Counted from the stretch's first letter, positions 41,160 through 50,489 are shown. The stretch: DNA of 64,000 nucleotides from an uncultured Chloroflexota bacterium (GCA_937974245.1 CALJKV010000063.1:54553-118552); one strand, 5' to 3'. Made by a program: numbers and translations. Notes: generated from the letters alone by a model not told the origin.

Positions 41160-43067
41160 TTACTCGCCCGGCGCGACTTGCAAAATGTAGGACATAGGGA
41201 CAGTGGTCTGTGGCGCGAATGGCGCGATGACGATAATCACCTGATCCGCACTGGCATTCAGTGGCAGCGACCAACGCCCGCCACCAGTCGCCAGCCAGCG
41301 CGTGACGGTTACTTTCTGCCCGACACGCTGCACCGCCTGTACCCAGGTATACTGTGGCAACCGGTTATCTATCCGCACCCAACCGGCGGGCTGCCACCCA
41401 CTATCCGCTGTCTCGAAATCATCAAAGTAGCCGATTTCCGGAATTTGCACGTCATCCAGTGCCAGGCCGGGCTGGGTGATGGCATCATCGGTGATGACCG
41501 CGAACCGCACCAGAATCTCGCGCCCGGCGTAGGCATCCAACGCGACGCTCTCCGTAACCCAACCGCCGCTGTTCCCGGTGTAGCCCGGCCCATACGCCCC
41601 GCCGTCCTGGTCTTCCGTCGTGGTGTGGCCTGTCGGCAGAATCTCCCAGGTCACGCCGTTGTCGGCGCTTACCATCAGGTAGGCATAGTCCCAGTCATTC
41701 TCCAGGTGATACCACGTCTGATAACGCAGTGTCGCGGACTGGACATTACGCAGGTCGAAAACGCGGGTGAGCGTCGTTTCGCTGAAATCGGCCCGGTTGC
41801 TGTACCACATCGCTTCCCCACTATAGGGCGCAGTGGGCAGCAGTGCCACTGTCGAGGGCGCGTCCAGTCGGATGTCCAGGAGTGCGGTATCGGACAGGTT
41901 GTTGAACACATAGTAATCGGCGGCGTACTGGTTCACCGTCCCGGCCTGTGCAAACGGGTAGGCTGTTACTGTCCCTAACGGCGTTATGCCCGGCAGTCCC
42001 GATGGGAGCAGGTCGTAACCATACTGCCCATCGGCCAGTGAGGTGTCGCGCAGGTAGTTCGCCAGCGTCCAGTCAGCAAATAGCGTATTCACGTCTGTAC
42101 CGTGTCGCCCTAGTACGTTATCTACCGCCTTCAGCCCACGATCCGGGTCGGCGCTCAACTCGCGCAGCGCATCCAGGCCGAAGCGTTCATACAAATAGGT
42201 CGTGAAGAGCAGTGCCGCACCGTAGTGCGCTGGTCGCAGGTAACTTTCCTCCGCCCAGGTGTTCAACTGAGTCCCCTGCGCCACCAGAAAATGCGCGGCT
42301 ACATTCGCCTCACCGTACAGATACAACTGGGTAAAGGTGGAAAATCCCTCGTTGAGCCAGTAATCCTCATTCGACTGCACATGGTCGCGGATCATGTGCT
42401 GAAACTCGTGGGCGATGATGCTGTGAATGTAGCGGTTATTGAGGTTCGCCGTCCCCAGCGAGTCGAGGTTGAATATGAACATTTCGTGTTCGTTGCTGTC
42501 CGGTACCACAGCGGCAGGATAAGCGTTATTGCTGGAATAGTAAGCACCAACGCCGCCGCCCATGCCATAGGCGAAGAGGGCATACAGGTGCGGATCGCCA
42601 TCAATGCCGGGGGTAGGTTCGCTGCCCCATAATTTGCGTACCGGTTCGTAAATCTCGCGCTCAAAGGCCGCTGCCAGCCCCGCCAAATCCGCATCATCCA
42701 CGGCGGCCTGGTCATCCACCCAGATATACAGATGCTGGCTGACAACCCGCAGCGTGGCCGCCACCTCGTAAACCTGTGTGCTGGCGGCGTTAATCACCCG
42801 GAACTGCTGCGTATCACCCACTTTATGCGGTTGTGCGGTCTGGGGCGGCGGCGCGATTTCCCCCGCACCGCGAAACTGCTGGGCCAGATAAATACGATCG
42901 AGCGGCGGGATAACGGCCTGTTCAATCGCCGTCAGGGTTGGGTACTGTGCCTGGGTATCGTCCTGCGCGGCGCCCCCCCCCGCCAGCAGCCACAGCGCCA
43001 GCAGCGCGACAGCAACATACCGTAAGACTCTACCGGCGGCATCGGTTGTCCAGGGGTAACAGCGCAT
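41160..43067 (-). CDS. Secreted zinc metallopeptidase (gluzincin-like) with beta-rich C-terminus
   Basis: 635 residues from the ATG at 43067, which has a GAAGGTGA ribosome site; the frame open upstream to 43259 lies in the preceding gene. Signal peptide RYVAVALLALWLLAGGGAAQ. The catalytic site is IIAHEFQHMI (His220, Glu221, His224) with Glu240 in WLNEGFS as the third ligand, the spacing of gluzincin peptidases. The C-terminal 250 residues, with FDLRNVQSATLRYQTWYHLE and GNSGGWVTESVALDAYAGRE, resemble the non-catalytic beta-sandwich of immune inhibitor A (M6) proteins. Probably an extracellular protease; target unknown. Confidence 0.85.
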   Translation of the reverse strand: MRCYPWTTDAAGRVLRYVAVALLALWLLAGGGAAQDDTQAQYPTLTAIEQAVIPPLDRIYLAQQFRGAGEIAPPPQTAQPHKVGDTQQFRVINAASTQVYEVAATLRVVSQHLYIWVDDQAAVDDADLAGLAAAFEREIYEPVRKLWGSEPTPGIDGDPHLYALFAYGMGGGVGAYYSSNNAYPAAVVPDSNEHEMFIFNLDSLGTANLNNRYIHSIIAHEFQHMIRDHVQSNEDYWLNEGFSTFTQLYLYGEANVAAHFLVAQGTQLNTWAEESYLRPAHYGAALLFTTYLYERFGLDALRELSADPDRGLKAVDNVLGRHGTDVNTLFADWTLANYLRDTSLADGQYGYDLLPSGLPGITPLGTVTAYPFAQAGTVNQYAADYYVFNNLSDTALLDIRLDAPSTVALLPTAPYSGEAMWYSNRADFSETTLTRVFDLRNVQSATLRYQTWYHLENDWDYAYLMVSADNGVTWEILPTGHTTTEDQDGGAYGPGYTGNSGGWVTESVALDAYAGREILVRFAVITDDAITQPGLALDDVQIPEIGYFDDFETADSGWQPAGWVRIDNRLPQYTWVQAVQRVGQKVTVTRWLATGGGRWSLPLNASADQVIIVIAPFAPQTTVPMSYILQVAPGE

Positions 43068-43119
43068 AGCTTTCACCTTCCAGGTCGGTTTCGTCTGTTC
43101 GATTTCCCAGGCGACTTGC

Positions 43120-44211
43120 TTACGTCCCTGGCACACCAATCGGCGCGATAGTTGGCTGGTTCGGGTCGGGCGTGAACAGTGAGTTCGGATCAAAGGTCGG
43201 CGTCGCCTGATCACACAGCGTCCGGGCGTTGTCACGTTTGGCCCGCACCGCCCCGTCACTCAGGACGTCAAGCGCATTGCTGTACTGCTCCCAGGCGGGG
43301 CAGTACTCAGTCTGGGCGGCCCAGGCATCACCATAGGCGGCGTACTGGTTGAATAAGAGCTGGGTCGTATCCAGGTAGCCAGGATTGACGTTGTAGACGC
43401 GCAGCAGGGACTGAATCGCAGTGGGGTAGCCGGTACCAATCGTGTTAATCGCGTCCAGATAGAGTTCCGCCACGTAACGCTCATAGCTCAGGTCACCAAT
43501 ATCGCCGAATTCTTCCGCCCGTCCCGTGATGACAATCGCCTGCGCGAGGTCGCCAGCACGAAAAAGCTGGAGCGCCTTTGTATTCAAGGCCTGAGACATC
43601 ATGCTGCGTACCGTGCCGGGCTCGAACGTTCGATCTGCCGAAAGAATCACATCCAGGGTTGCAATCACACCGTCCCAATCGCGCACCGCCATCGCCGAAC
43701 GTGCCTCGTTGAGCAGCCCTACCAGGTCAAGTGTGTCGTTCCCCGTACCGGCAGGCGCAAAAGCCTCCGGGGTATCGGTGATTTCCGGCAGCAGTGGAGT
43801 CGGGCTGGGGATTGAGGTCGAAGTCGGCAGCTTTTCAAGGTACAACGCCGTCGCGGTGGCTGCGTAGTCACCCACCCCTGGCACAGCAGGGGTCAATGTA
43901 GCCAGATAATGCAGCCGCGCCTGGAGCAGTGCCAGATTGCCGCTGGCGATATCGCCCGGAATCAGCCCCAACTGTGTGTCAATAGCGGCGCTCTGAGTAG
44001 CTGTTGCTTCCTGGTGAGCGACCTGCTGTCCGGATGTCCACCCGGCAACCCCCGACAGGACGATAATCAACCCCGCGAGGCCAAAGACAAACACAGCCAT
44101 TACCCCCCATAACAGACAACCTGGCCCGCTGCCCGCTGCCTCGTCGGATTCCGGCAAGGGCGAGACGACCTTAAACGGTGCGCGCGGCTGAGTTTCTTCC
44201 GGTGAAGACAT
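43120..44211 (-). CDS. Single-pass membrane protein with extracytoplasmic helical (TPR-like) domain
   Basis: 363 residues. A Pro-rich cytoplasmic tail of about 30 residues, one membrane helix (LLWGVMAVFVFGLAGLIIVL), a Thr/Pro linker (PTSTSIPSPTPLLPEITD), and a helical domain with TPR-like periodicity: LLNEARSAMAVRDWDGVIAT, ALNTKALQLFRAGDLAQAIV, and YCPAWEQYSNALDVL. The C-terminus is again Pro/Thr-rich. No specific family recognised. Upstream of the secreted peptidase by 52 bp and likely co-transcribed; the two may function together at the outer face. Confidence 0.7.
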   Translation of the reverse strand: MSSPEETQPRAPFKVVSPLPESDEAAGSGPGCLLWGVMAVFVFGLAGLIIVLSGVAGWTSGQQVAHQEATATQSAAIDTQLGLIPGDIASGNLALLQARLHYLATLTPAVPGVGDYAATATALYLEKLPTSTSIPSPTPLLPEITDTPEAFAPAGTGNDTLDLVGLLNEARSAMAVRDWDGVIATLDVILSADRTFEPGTVRSMMSQALNTKALQLFRAGDLAQAIVITGRAEEFGDIGDLSYERYVAELYLDAINTIGTGYPTAIQSLLRVYNVNPGYLDTTQLLFNQYAAYGDAWAAQTEYCPAWEQYSNALDVLSDGAVRAKRDNARTLCDQATPTFDPNSLFTPDPNQPTIAPIGVPGT

Positions 44212-44242
44212 GGCAACTTCCCCTCAACAATCCACATAGCAA

Positions 44243-44267
44243 CCGCCCGGTTGTTTACTCCGGGCGG
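44243..44267 (-). other. Leader hairpin with nearby -10 element
   Basis: Perfect 8-bp arms CCGCCCGG and CCGGGCGG, 9-nt loop. Upstream on the minus strand are TATAAT (44274-44279) and, 17 bp before it, TGTACT (44297-44302), a possible promoter placing this stem at the very 5' end of the mRNA for the membrane protein gene. Confidence 0.4.
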
Positions 44268-44383
44268 CGAGTCATTATAGCGGAGCGAAAACCGTAAGTA
44301 CAGCGACGACTGCCCTACGGTGGACGTGCCGTTTGTCAGGCACGCTCGGTCAATCACCTTCAGTTGAAAACGCGGAACGGATT

Positions 44384-45292
44384 TTACGGATTCACTACCA
44401 TGATGACAACATTGCCTTTTTTGCGCCCGGTTTCAACGTAGCGATGTGCCGATGGCGTTTGTTCCAGAGGATAGCGTGCGTCAATAAAGGGTTTAATATG
44501 TCCCTTCTCCGCTAACTCTCCCAGAAACGATAAATATTCCAGTTTCTCGCTGGTCGAGCCTTTCACCGAAAGATAAACGCCATTTTCTGCAAGTACATTT
44601 TTCAACTTTGCCTGTGAAGTTTTCCCCACTGCATCGAAAATGACATCATAGGTCTGCGTACCCTGAGTGAAATCCGCACTGGCGTAATCAATCACCGAGT
44701 CAGCCCCCAATGATTGCACCATTTCGAAGTTTGCCGCGCTGCACACACCGGTCACCGCCGCACCGAAATACTTCGCAAGCTGCACGGCATAGCTTCCGAC
44801 ACTGCCAGAAGCGCCGTATATCAGCGCACGCTGACCATATTGGATATTGGCTTTTCGCAGGATTTGTAAGGCTGTCATCCCCCCTACAGGCAGCGCTGCC
44901 GCCTGTTCATAGCTGATATTGGCCGGTTTTACTGCTATGACGCCGGATTTCCATGTTTCTGGCACGCATACATATTCGGCATTTGCGCCAACCCGTAATC
45001 CTGTGGTCGTCCCGAAGACATGATCGCCAGCCCGGAAACGGGTTACATCTTCACCCACCGCTTCGACCACACCCGCAAACTCATGTCCGGGTGTTGATTT
45101 GCGCTTCAATCCCATGAGTGCCAGCACCGGATATACCAGTCGCGGCAGTTTCCGCATGACGACATCCCCTGCCGTAACCGTCGCGGCGTGAACTTGAACC
45201 AGTACTTCATTGGCTTTGGGGGTCGGTTTCTCTACTTCCTGAAGCCGGAGGCCATCTGCCGATCCCTGGGCTAACTGCACAATGGCTTTCAT
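44384..45292 (-). CDS. Zinc-independent MDR alcohol dehydrogenase / quinone oxidoreductase-like protein
   Basis: NAD(P)-dependent medium-chain dehydrogenase/reductase, 302 residues. GroES-like part: PTPKANEVLVQVHAATVTAG, STPGHEFAGVVEAVGEDVTRF and FRAGDHVFG; Rossmann part: ALIYGASGSVGSYAVQLAKYFG with the AxxGxxG pattern of quinone-reductase-like members. Structural-zinc cysteines are absent. The start at 45292 is supported by an AAAAGG site; the frame opens upstream to 45445 but without family similarity. Substrate unknown; enone or quinone reduction is typical. Confidence 0.88.
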   Translation of the reverse strand: MKAIVQLAQGSADGLRLQEVEKPTPKANEVLVQVHAATVTAGDVVMRKLPRLVYPVLALMGLKRKSTPGHEFAGVVEAVGEDVTRFRAGDHVFGTTTGLRVGANAEYVCVPETWKSGVIAVKPANISYEQAAALPVGGMTALQILRKANIQYGQRALIYGASGSVGSYAVQLAKYFGAAVTGVCSAANFEMVQSLGADSVIDYASADFTQGTQTYDVIFDAVGKTSQAKLKNVLAENGVYLSVKGSTSEKLEYLSFLGELAEKGHIKPFIDARYPLEQTPSAHRYVETGRKKGNVVIMVVNP

Positions 45293-45506
45293 ATGATTCA
45301 TCCTTTTTCCGTGAGTATGATGCGCTGATACCTCTGCTGGCGAGCCTCGATCACCAACAACTGAACGAGTCAGACCTATTGACGCCCCGCCTGACCCTAT
45401 GTTATAGTGTAACCAATCGTTAAGCAGGTTCGACAGGCGATGCAACCATGATCCCCATCACAGTTTACCATACGGGTTATGAGGTGGCCCGCTCTTCTCT
45501 TGGGTA

Positions 45507-45521
45507 GCAACCGACGGTTGC
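45507..45521. other. Small palindrome upstream of leuS
   Basis: GCAACC-GAC-GGTTGC, perfect 6-bp arms, in the 376-bp divergent region between the dehydrogenase gene and leuS. Could be an operator or a stem; nothing else in 45293-45600 is recognisable. Confidence 0.3.
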
Positions 45522-45605
45522 CGCGCCCCTCCCCCTCCACGCTTCCTTAAACTCCATACACTTTTCTCAGGTGGATATTCGATTCCGTACCTGTGCCAAG
45601 TGGTG

Positions 45606-45630
45606 GTACAATTCGCTCTTTGAATTGTAC
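45606..45630 (+). promoter_or_regulatory. Perfect hairpin in the leuS leader
   Basis: GTACAATTC-GCTCTTT-GAATTGTAC, 9-bp perfect arms, 54 bp upstream of the preferred leuS start, preceded by GGTG. The GGTGGTAC beginning recalls a T-box antiterminator bulge but the consensus and a specifier stem are not found. Candidate leader regulatory stem or dimer operator. Confidence 0.45.
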
Positions 45631-45683
45631 TGATCCCGGCAATCTCGTAGCTGAATCTCGATAAGGGAGTGAATGAACAGGCA

Positions 45684-48461
45684 ATGACTGACCAATACAA
45701 TCCGCAAGCCATTGAACCCAAATGGCAGCAAAAATGGGAAACTGACAAGTTATACCGGGCGGTCGTGGACTGGAACCGCCCCAAGCATTATGCGCTGACG
45801 ATGCTGCCGTATCCCAGCGGCGATCTGCATATCGGCCACTGGTTCGCCATGACACCATCGGACGCCCGCGCCCGTTGGATGCGGATGCGCGGCTTTAACG
45901 TGCTGTTCCCGATGGGCTTTGATGCCTTTGGCCTGCCCGCCGAAAACGCCGCTGTGCAGCGCAACATCCACCCGGCCCGCTGGACAACCGCGAATATCAA
46001 GCGGATGCGCGAACAAATGCGCAAGATGGGCACGATGTTCGATTGGGAGCGCGAGGCGGTAAGCTGCGAACCCTCTTACTATCAGTGGACAGAGTGGTTC
46101 TTCAAACAGTTCTTCGATCATGACCTGGCTTACCGGGGCGAGGCGATGGTCAACTGGTCGCCGACGTTACAAACCGTGCTGGCGAACGAGCAGGTGATTG
46201 ACGGCAAAGATGAACGTACCGGGCAGCCGGTTATCCAGAAGCTGATGACACAGTGGTTCTTCCGTTATACGCGCTATGCGGACGAAATGCTGGACTTCAG
46301 CCATATTGACTGGCCGGAACCGATCAAGATCATGCAGACCAACTGGATTGGCCGGAGCGAAGGCGCGCGGGTGGTCTTTAAGACCGAAGCAGGCGACCCC
46401 ATCGAAATCTACACCACCCGCCCGGATACACTGTGGGGTGCGACCTTCATGGTGCTGGCGCCGGAGCATGACCTGGTGGCAAAGGTGACAACCGCTGCGC
46501 AGAAAACCGCCATTGAAGCCTATATCGAGCAGGCCGCCAGTGCCACCGAAATCGAGCGCACGGCGGAAGGCCGCGACAAGACCGGCGTGTTCACCGGCGG
46601 CTATGCCATCAATCCGGTTAATGGTGAACGCATCCCTATCTGGATTGCCGACTACGTGATGATTACTTACGGCACGGGTGCGATTATGGCTGTCCCGGCG
46701 CACGACGAGCGCGACTTTGCCTTCGCCCGCAAGTTTGGCCTGGAGATTCGCCCGGTTATCCAGCCGGAAGGCATAGCGTTTGCCGGCGCGACTATGACCG
46801 AGGCCTACCCCGGCGCGGGTTATATGATTAACAGCGACCTGTTCGACGGCACGTTCGCCAGCGAAGATAAGGGGCGCAAAAACCCGGCTATCAACGCCGT
46901 GATTGACTGGCTGGAAGAAGCCGGAGTCGGCAAAGAGGCTATCAACTACCGGCTGCGTGACTGGCTGATCTCCCGCCAGCGGTACTGGGGTGCGCCAATC
47001 CCGGTTATCCACCGCCAGGATGAGAAGATTGAGTCCGTGCCGGACGACCAACTGCCGGTGCTGCTGCCCGACGACGTGGAGTTCATGCCCACCGGACGCA
47101 GCCCGCTGACGTATCACGGGCCATTCCTGAACACGACAGACTCGGATGGCAACCCGGCGCGGCGTGAAACCGACACGATGGACACTTTTATGTGTTCGTC
47201 ATGGTACTGGTATCGCTACCTGAGTCCCCATTTTGACAGCGCCCCCTTCGACGCTGAAGAGGCGGCCTACTGGCTGCCGGTGGATACCTATACCGGCGGG
47301 GCGGAACATGCGACGATGCATCTGCTGTATTCACGCTGGTTCGCCAAGGCCATGCGCGACCTGGGCATGTTCGAGGATACGCTGAAGGTGATGCGGGCAC
47401 ATGGGCGCGACCCGCAGGAAATGGGTTGGGGCGAGCCGATGCTGCAATTACGCAACCAGGGGCAGGTGCTGGGCGCGGAACGCATGGGCGACATTATTAT
47501 GGCAACCGGACGCTTTGAGGGGCAGAAGCTCTTCGCCAGTCGGGTTGACGTGATTGAACGCCCCTCCGATGTGCCGAAAGGCTTTGATGGCGTCGTTGGT
47601 GAGATCGTCAAGCGCACCGAGAACCTGCTGACGGTGAATATGGCCGGGGTCAACCGAACGGTGGAAGTCCTGCCGGATGCGACGGTCAATATTCCGAGTA
47701 TCGCCGGTGTGAATACTGTCAATCAACTGAAACACCACCTGGAAATCCAGCGCATGTCCAAGAGTAAGGGCAATGTCGTCAACCCCGATGAACTGGTGGC
47801 GCAGTACGGCGCGGATACGGTGCGGGCGTACCTGATGTTCGCCTTCGACTGGGAGAAGGGCGGCCCCTGGGACCCGGACGGCATTAAAGGGCCGGTGCGC
47901 TGGCTGAACGAGGTGTGGGACGTGGTGACAGCCGGTGCGCCCGCTGGTGACGGTTCGGCGGATCGGGACGTGGAGCGCAAGCTGCACCAGACGATTCTGA
48001 AGGTGACGACCAGCCTGGAGAAATTCAGCTTCAACACGGCCATCGCCGGGCTGATGGAGTTCAAGAACGCGCTGGTCGCCGCCCTGAAGGCCGGTGGTGT
48101 GAGTGCCGGAGCATGGCGCGACGCCCTGAATGTATACCTGCGGCTGATGGCGCCTTTCACCCCACACATGGCGGAAGAACTGTGGCAACATCTGGGCTTC
48201 GGTTACAGTGTCCACCAGCAGTCCTGGCCGATCTACGATGCTGACAAAGCGGCGGAAGACGCCCTGACGCTGGTTATCATGGTCAATGGCAAGGTACGGG
48301 ATAAAGTCAGTGTCCCGGTGGACGTGACCGAAGAGGACGCCAAAGCGGCGGCGCTGGCGACTGCCGGCGTTCAGAAGGCGCTGAACGGCAAGCAGCCCAA
48401 ACGGGTGATCTACATCGCCGCCCGCACCGGGCAGGAGCCAAAGGTCAACGTGGTACTGTAG
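45684..48461 (+). CDS. leuS: Leucyl-tRNA synthetase
   Basis: Class I synthetase charging tRNA-Leu. From the ATG at 45684 the protein has 925 residues, starting MTDQYNPQAIEPKWQQKWE as usual for the family; a GTG at 45669 would add five residues and sits closer to the AAGGGAG site. HIGH motif PSGDLHIGHW, editing domain with TTRPDTLWGATFMVLAPEHD, and KMSKS loop QRMSKSKGNVVNPDE are present; C-terminal tRNA-binding domain ends with KVNVVL. It is longer than E. coli LeuS (860), with extra sequence around the segment before the KMSKS loop (residues roughly 580-690). The last 36 bp of the gene are duplicated at 50413-50448. Confidence 0.96.
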   Translation: MTDQYNPQAIEPKWQQKWETDKLYRAVVDWNRPKHYALTMLPYPSGDLHIGHWFAMTPSDARARWMRMRGFNVLFPMGFDAFGLPAENAAVQRNIHPARWTTANIKRMREQMRKMGTMFDWEREAVSCEPSYYQWTEWFFKQFFDHDLAYRGEAMVNWSPTLQTVLANEQVIDGKDERTGQPVIQKLMTQWFFRYTRYADEMLDFSHIDWPEPIKIMQTNWIGRSEGARVVFKTEAGDPIEIYTTRPDTLWGATFMVLAPEHDLVAKVTTAAQKTAIEAYIEQAASATEIERTAEGRDKTGVFTGGYAINPVNGERIPIWIADYVMITYGTGAIMAVPAHDERDFAFARKFGLEIRPVIQPEGIAFAGATMTEAYPGAGYMINSDLFDGTFASEDKGRKNPAINAVIDWLEEAGVGKEAINYRLRDWLISRQRYWGAPIPVIHRQDEKIESVPDDQLPVLLPDDVEFMPTGRSPLTYHGPFLNTTDSDGNPARRETDTMDTFMCSSWYWYRYLSPHFDSAPFDAEEAAYWLPVDTYTGGAEHATMHLLYSRWFAKAMRDLGMFEDTLKVMRAHGRDPQEMGWGEPMLQLRNQGQVLGAERMGDIIMATGRFEGQKLFASRVDVIERPSDVPKGFDGVVGEIVKRTENLLTVNMAGVNRTVEVLPDATVNIPSIAGVNTVNQLKHHLEIQRMSKSKGNVVNPDELVAQYGADTVRAYLMFAFDWEKGGPWDPDGIKGPVRWLNEVWDVVTAGAPAGDGSADRDVERKLHQTILKVTTSLEKFSFNTAIAGLMEFKNALVAALKAGGVSAGAWRDALNVYLRLMAPFTPHMAEELWQHLGFGYSVHQQSWPIYDADKAAEDALTLVIMVNGKVRDKVSVPVDVTEEDAKAAALATAGVQKALNGKQPKRVIYIAARTGQEPKVNVVL
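48422..48457 (+). repeat. Direct repeat, copy 1 (3' end of leuS)
   Basis: 36 bp of the leuS terminal codons that recur at 50413-50448 with two mismatches; the last 29 bp are identical. The copies flank the membrane protein gene at 48536-50341. Confidence 0.85.
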
Positions 48462-48474
48462 GGAAATAACTGAT

Positions 48475-48510
48475 TCAATGAGAGCGGTTTGTGAAGAATC
48501 GCTCTCAATT
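48475..48510. terminator. Bidirectional terminator-like hairpin
   Basis: Arms around TTCAATGAGAGCG and CGCTCTCAATT with a 13-nt loop, between the convergent leuS and the membrane protein gene. T-rich on both flanks (CATTTGTTAT to the right), so termination in either direction is plausible. Confidence 0.6.
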
Positions 48511-48535
48511 CATTTGTTATCAAACAGAACGCCAT

Positions 48536-50341
48536 CTAGTTCTCTTCCCCGCGATCCTGTTGTTTTCGATATTCCTCCATGATCTGTTCTTCTATCTTTC
48601 GCTTCTCCCGGTCTTCTATTTCATACCGTAGCTGTTCATAGGTACGTTCTATATCCAATTCATGTTCGCTCATGATACTCCAGAGGGTGAGAAGCCGCCG
48701 GTCAAGATGAACATCATGCCCAAAATTCTCAGCGATAAAACCCGTTAGTTCCTCGTTATTCGCTAACAATGTACCCACTGACGACGCCGCAGTCAGGACG
48801 CCGAGCAGGATCGCCGCGCCAAACTTCAGTTCGTCGAATGTGCGCCCGGTCTGTGGCACCCGGTCAAGCCATACGGCCAGCAATTGATTGTTGATGGCAG
48901 CCTGAAACACCAGGTAGACAAAGGCGGCAACAGACAGTGGAATGAGAATCAGAAACAGAAAGCTTCTGAAAGCGGTTTTGGCATAAATGGTTATTTTGTC
49001 ACGGCGCGTCAGATTGAAGACCTCTTCCCATAGAGGGAGCAAGCCTTGTTCACCGGTACTGATCCAGTCTTGCATTTCGTGAAGCCGATTGAACAACCCG
49101 GAGGCGACTGTGTCTATAGGGATATTGAGAACATGGCATGTGTTCTGGATAGACTCCAGTTGGTCAGGTGAGCGAAGTTCCCAATTCGGCGGGAAAAGCT
49201 GGCTCATGATGACCTTTCGCTGACCTATGAGTAAAGCACCAACCGGCAGGACATAAACCAGGAAGATCAGAAACATCATACTGGAATAGGGCATGGCGGC
49301 AACAATTTGCCAGCTATCGCCATTCAGAAAGGGGATAATAGCTGCCAGCAGAGTAATGATAATGATATTGAGGCGAACACGGGCAAGGCCGAAGAAAATC
49401 GTCACGGAATTGAGCAGGACAATGGAAACCGGCGACAAAAAGCCGGACGCGATATTGTTGAGTACCAGCGCAATCAGGATAATGCCGAGTGTCTCGTAAT
49501 CGGTATTGAGCAGCGCTAGGCCAATGACAATCTCCCCGATATGCAGTGCGATGCTCAACAATGGATTGAACAGACTCAGGATCAAGCCCATCCGCAATAA
49601 TGCATTCTGTTCTTTTTGCCCCCGCAAAGAAAACTCAAGTTCTTCCCGCCAGTGCCGCGCCCTCTTAAGCTCTTCTTCCAGGTGCGTCACTTCTTCAGGC
49701 AGCAGTCCTTCCTGGTTGAGGTGCACCAGCAAGGTGTGATATTCCTCATCTGCGCGTATTTGATTCTTTTCCAGAGCATCCATATCTCTGCGGGCTTGCC
49801 GGATCGTGGTAATGGCGCTAACGGGATTCAATCCGACCAGCAGCGTCAGTAAAAACGGTGCGAGTGAGCCTAGAATCAGCAGGAGTAACAACTCCGCGCT
49901 TAACTGAAGGGTGGATGCAATCTGCCTCAATTCACCATCCAGGTCAGGCAGTAAAGGGCGCACAAGGGATATAGACAGCACGAAAAGCCCAATATCAATC
50001 AGCGGGTTAACCAGGACATAAGTAAATAGCAGTATCCATCTGGTTCTATTGAGGTTGAACCGGACAGTCATCCGTTTTGAAAGGGCAGCCCATATTCTGT
50101 AGATGGCGAAAATCAGCACGCCAAGGAGAAAACTCGGCACGGAAGCGATAACGGCAGAAATAAGAAAATTAGCCCCGAATTCATAGTTCGCCAGTATGAG
50201 CAGAAATATCCACGAACCGATTGTAGGGAAAACCAGCAGACTGATAAAGAATTCTGGACTATTCGCCCGGCCTACATTGAAGCGGAGTCCTCGGCGTATC
50301 AAGACCCGGAGGAGATAACTTTCTGTGAAAATTTCAGCCAT
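48536..50341 (-). CDS. Large membrane protein with coiled coil, unknown function
   Basis: 601 residues with about ten or more hydrophobic segments in two blocks (residues 30-180 and 255-390) plus two near 450-530. Between the first blocks is a charged helical stretch (IRQARRDMDALEKNQIRADE ... HLEEELKRARHWREELEFSL), probably coiled coil, and the C-terminus (EDREKRKIEEQIMEEYRKQQ) is another. No known family. Base composition is lower in G+C than leuS or the kinase beside it. It is bracketed by a duplication of the leuS 3' end, suggesting that it was inserted here. Confidence 0.75.
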   Translation of the reverse strand: MAEIFTESYLLRVLIRRGLRFNVGRANSPEFFISLLVFPTIGSWIFLLILANYEFGANFLISAVIASVPSFLLGVLIFAIYRIWAALSKRMTVRFNLNRTRWILLFTYVLVNPLIDIGLFVLSISLVRPLLPDLDGELRQIASTLQLSAELLLLLILGSLAPFLLTLLVGLNPVSAITTIRQARRDMDALEKNQIRADEEYHTLLVHLNQEGLLPEEVTHLEEELKRARHWREELEFSLRGQKEQNALLRMGLILSLFNPLLSIALHIGEIVIGLALLNTDYETLGIILIALVLNNIASGFLSPVSIVLLNSVTIFFGLARVRLNIIIITLLAAIIPFLNGDSWQIVAAMPYSSMMFLIFLVYVLPVGALLIGQRKVIMSQLFPPNWELRSPDQLESIQNTCHVLNIPIDTVASGLFNRLHEMQDWISTGEQGLLPLWEEVFNLTRRDKITIYAKTAFRSFLFLILIPLSVAAFVYLVFQAAINNQLLAVWLDRVPQTGRTFDELKFGAAILLGVLTAASSVGTLLANNEELTGFIAENFGHDVHLDRRLLTLWSIMSEHELDIERTYEQLRYEIEDREKRKIEEQIMEEYRKQQDRGEEN

Positions 50342-50412
50342 GAAAATGACCTTGATATATGATTAAACTCAATTTATTCGTGCCACTTCATAATATAACA
50401 ACTTATCTCCAT

Positions 50413-50448
50413 CCGCCCTGGGCAGGAGCCAAAGGTCAACGTGGTACT
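50413..50448 (+). repeat. Direct repeat, copy 2 (detached leuS 3' end)
   Basis: Second copy of the leuS end. In the leuS frame it continues GQEPKVNVVL-TEGEIVRAARRG and stops shortly after. No coding function. It is followed at once by a GTAAGGGCAGCC palindrome (50465-50489). Confidence 0.85.
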
Positions 50449-50464
50449 TACTGAAGGGGAAATC

Positions 50465-50489
50465 GTAAGGGCAGCCCGGCGTGGCTGCC
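50465..50489. repeat. Small palindromic repeat (GTAGGG family)
   Basis: GTAAGGGCAGCC-CGGCGT-GGCTGCC: the 5' GTAAGGG and the short stem match the dispersed family seen at 33130, 54155 and 58873. Confidence 0.5.

Noticed and set aside
43068..43259. 64-residue N-terminal extension of the secreted peptidase
   Set aside because: It overlaps the preceding gene and would bury the signal peptide; the ATG at 43067 has a proper ribosome site.
45600..45640. Possible T-box antiterminator (GGTGGTAC) upstream of leuS
   Set aside because: The consensus after GGTGG does not fit, and no specifier stem with a Leu codon or terminator stem is visible; only the hairpin itself is retained.
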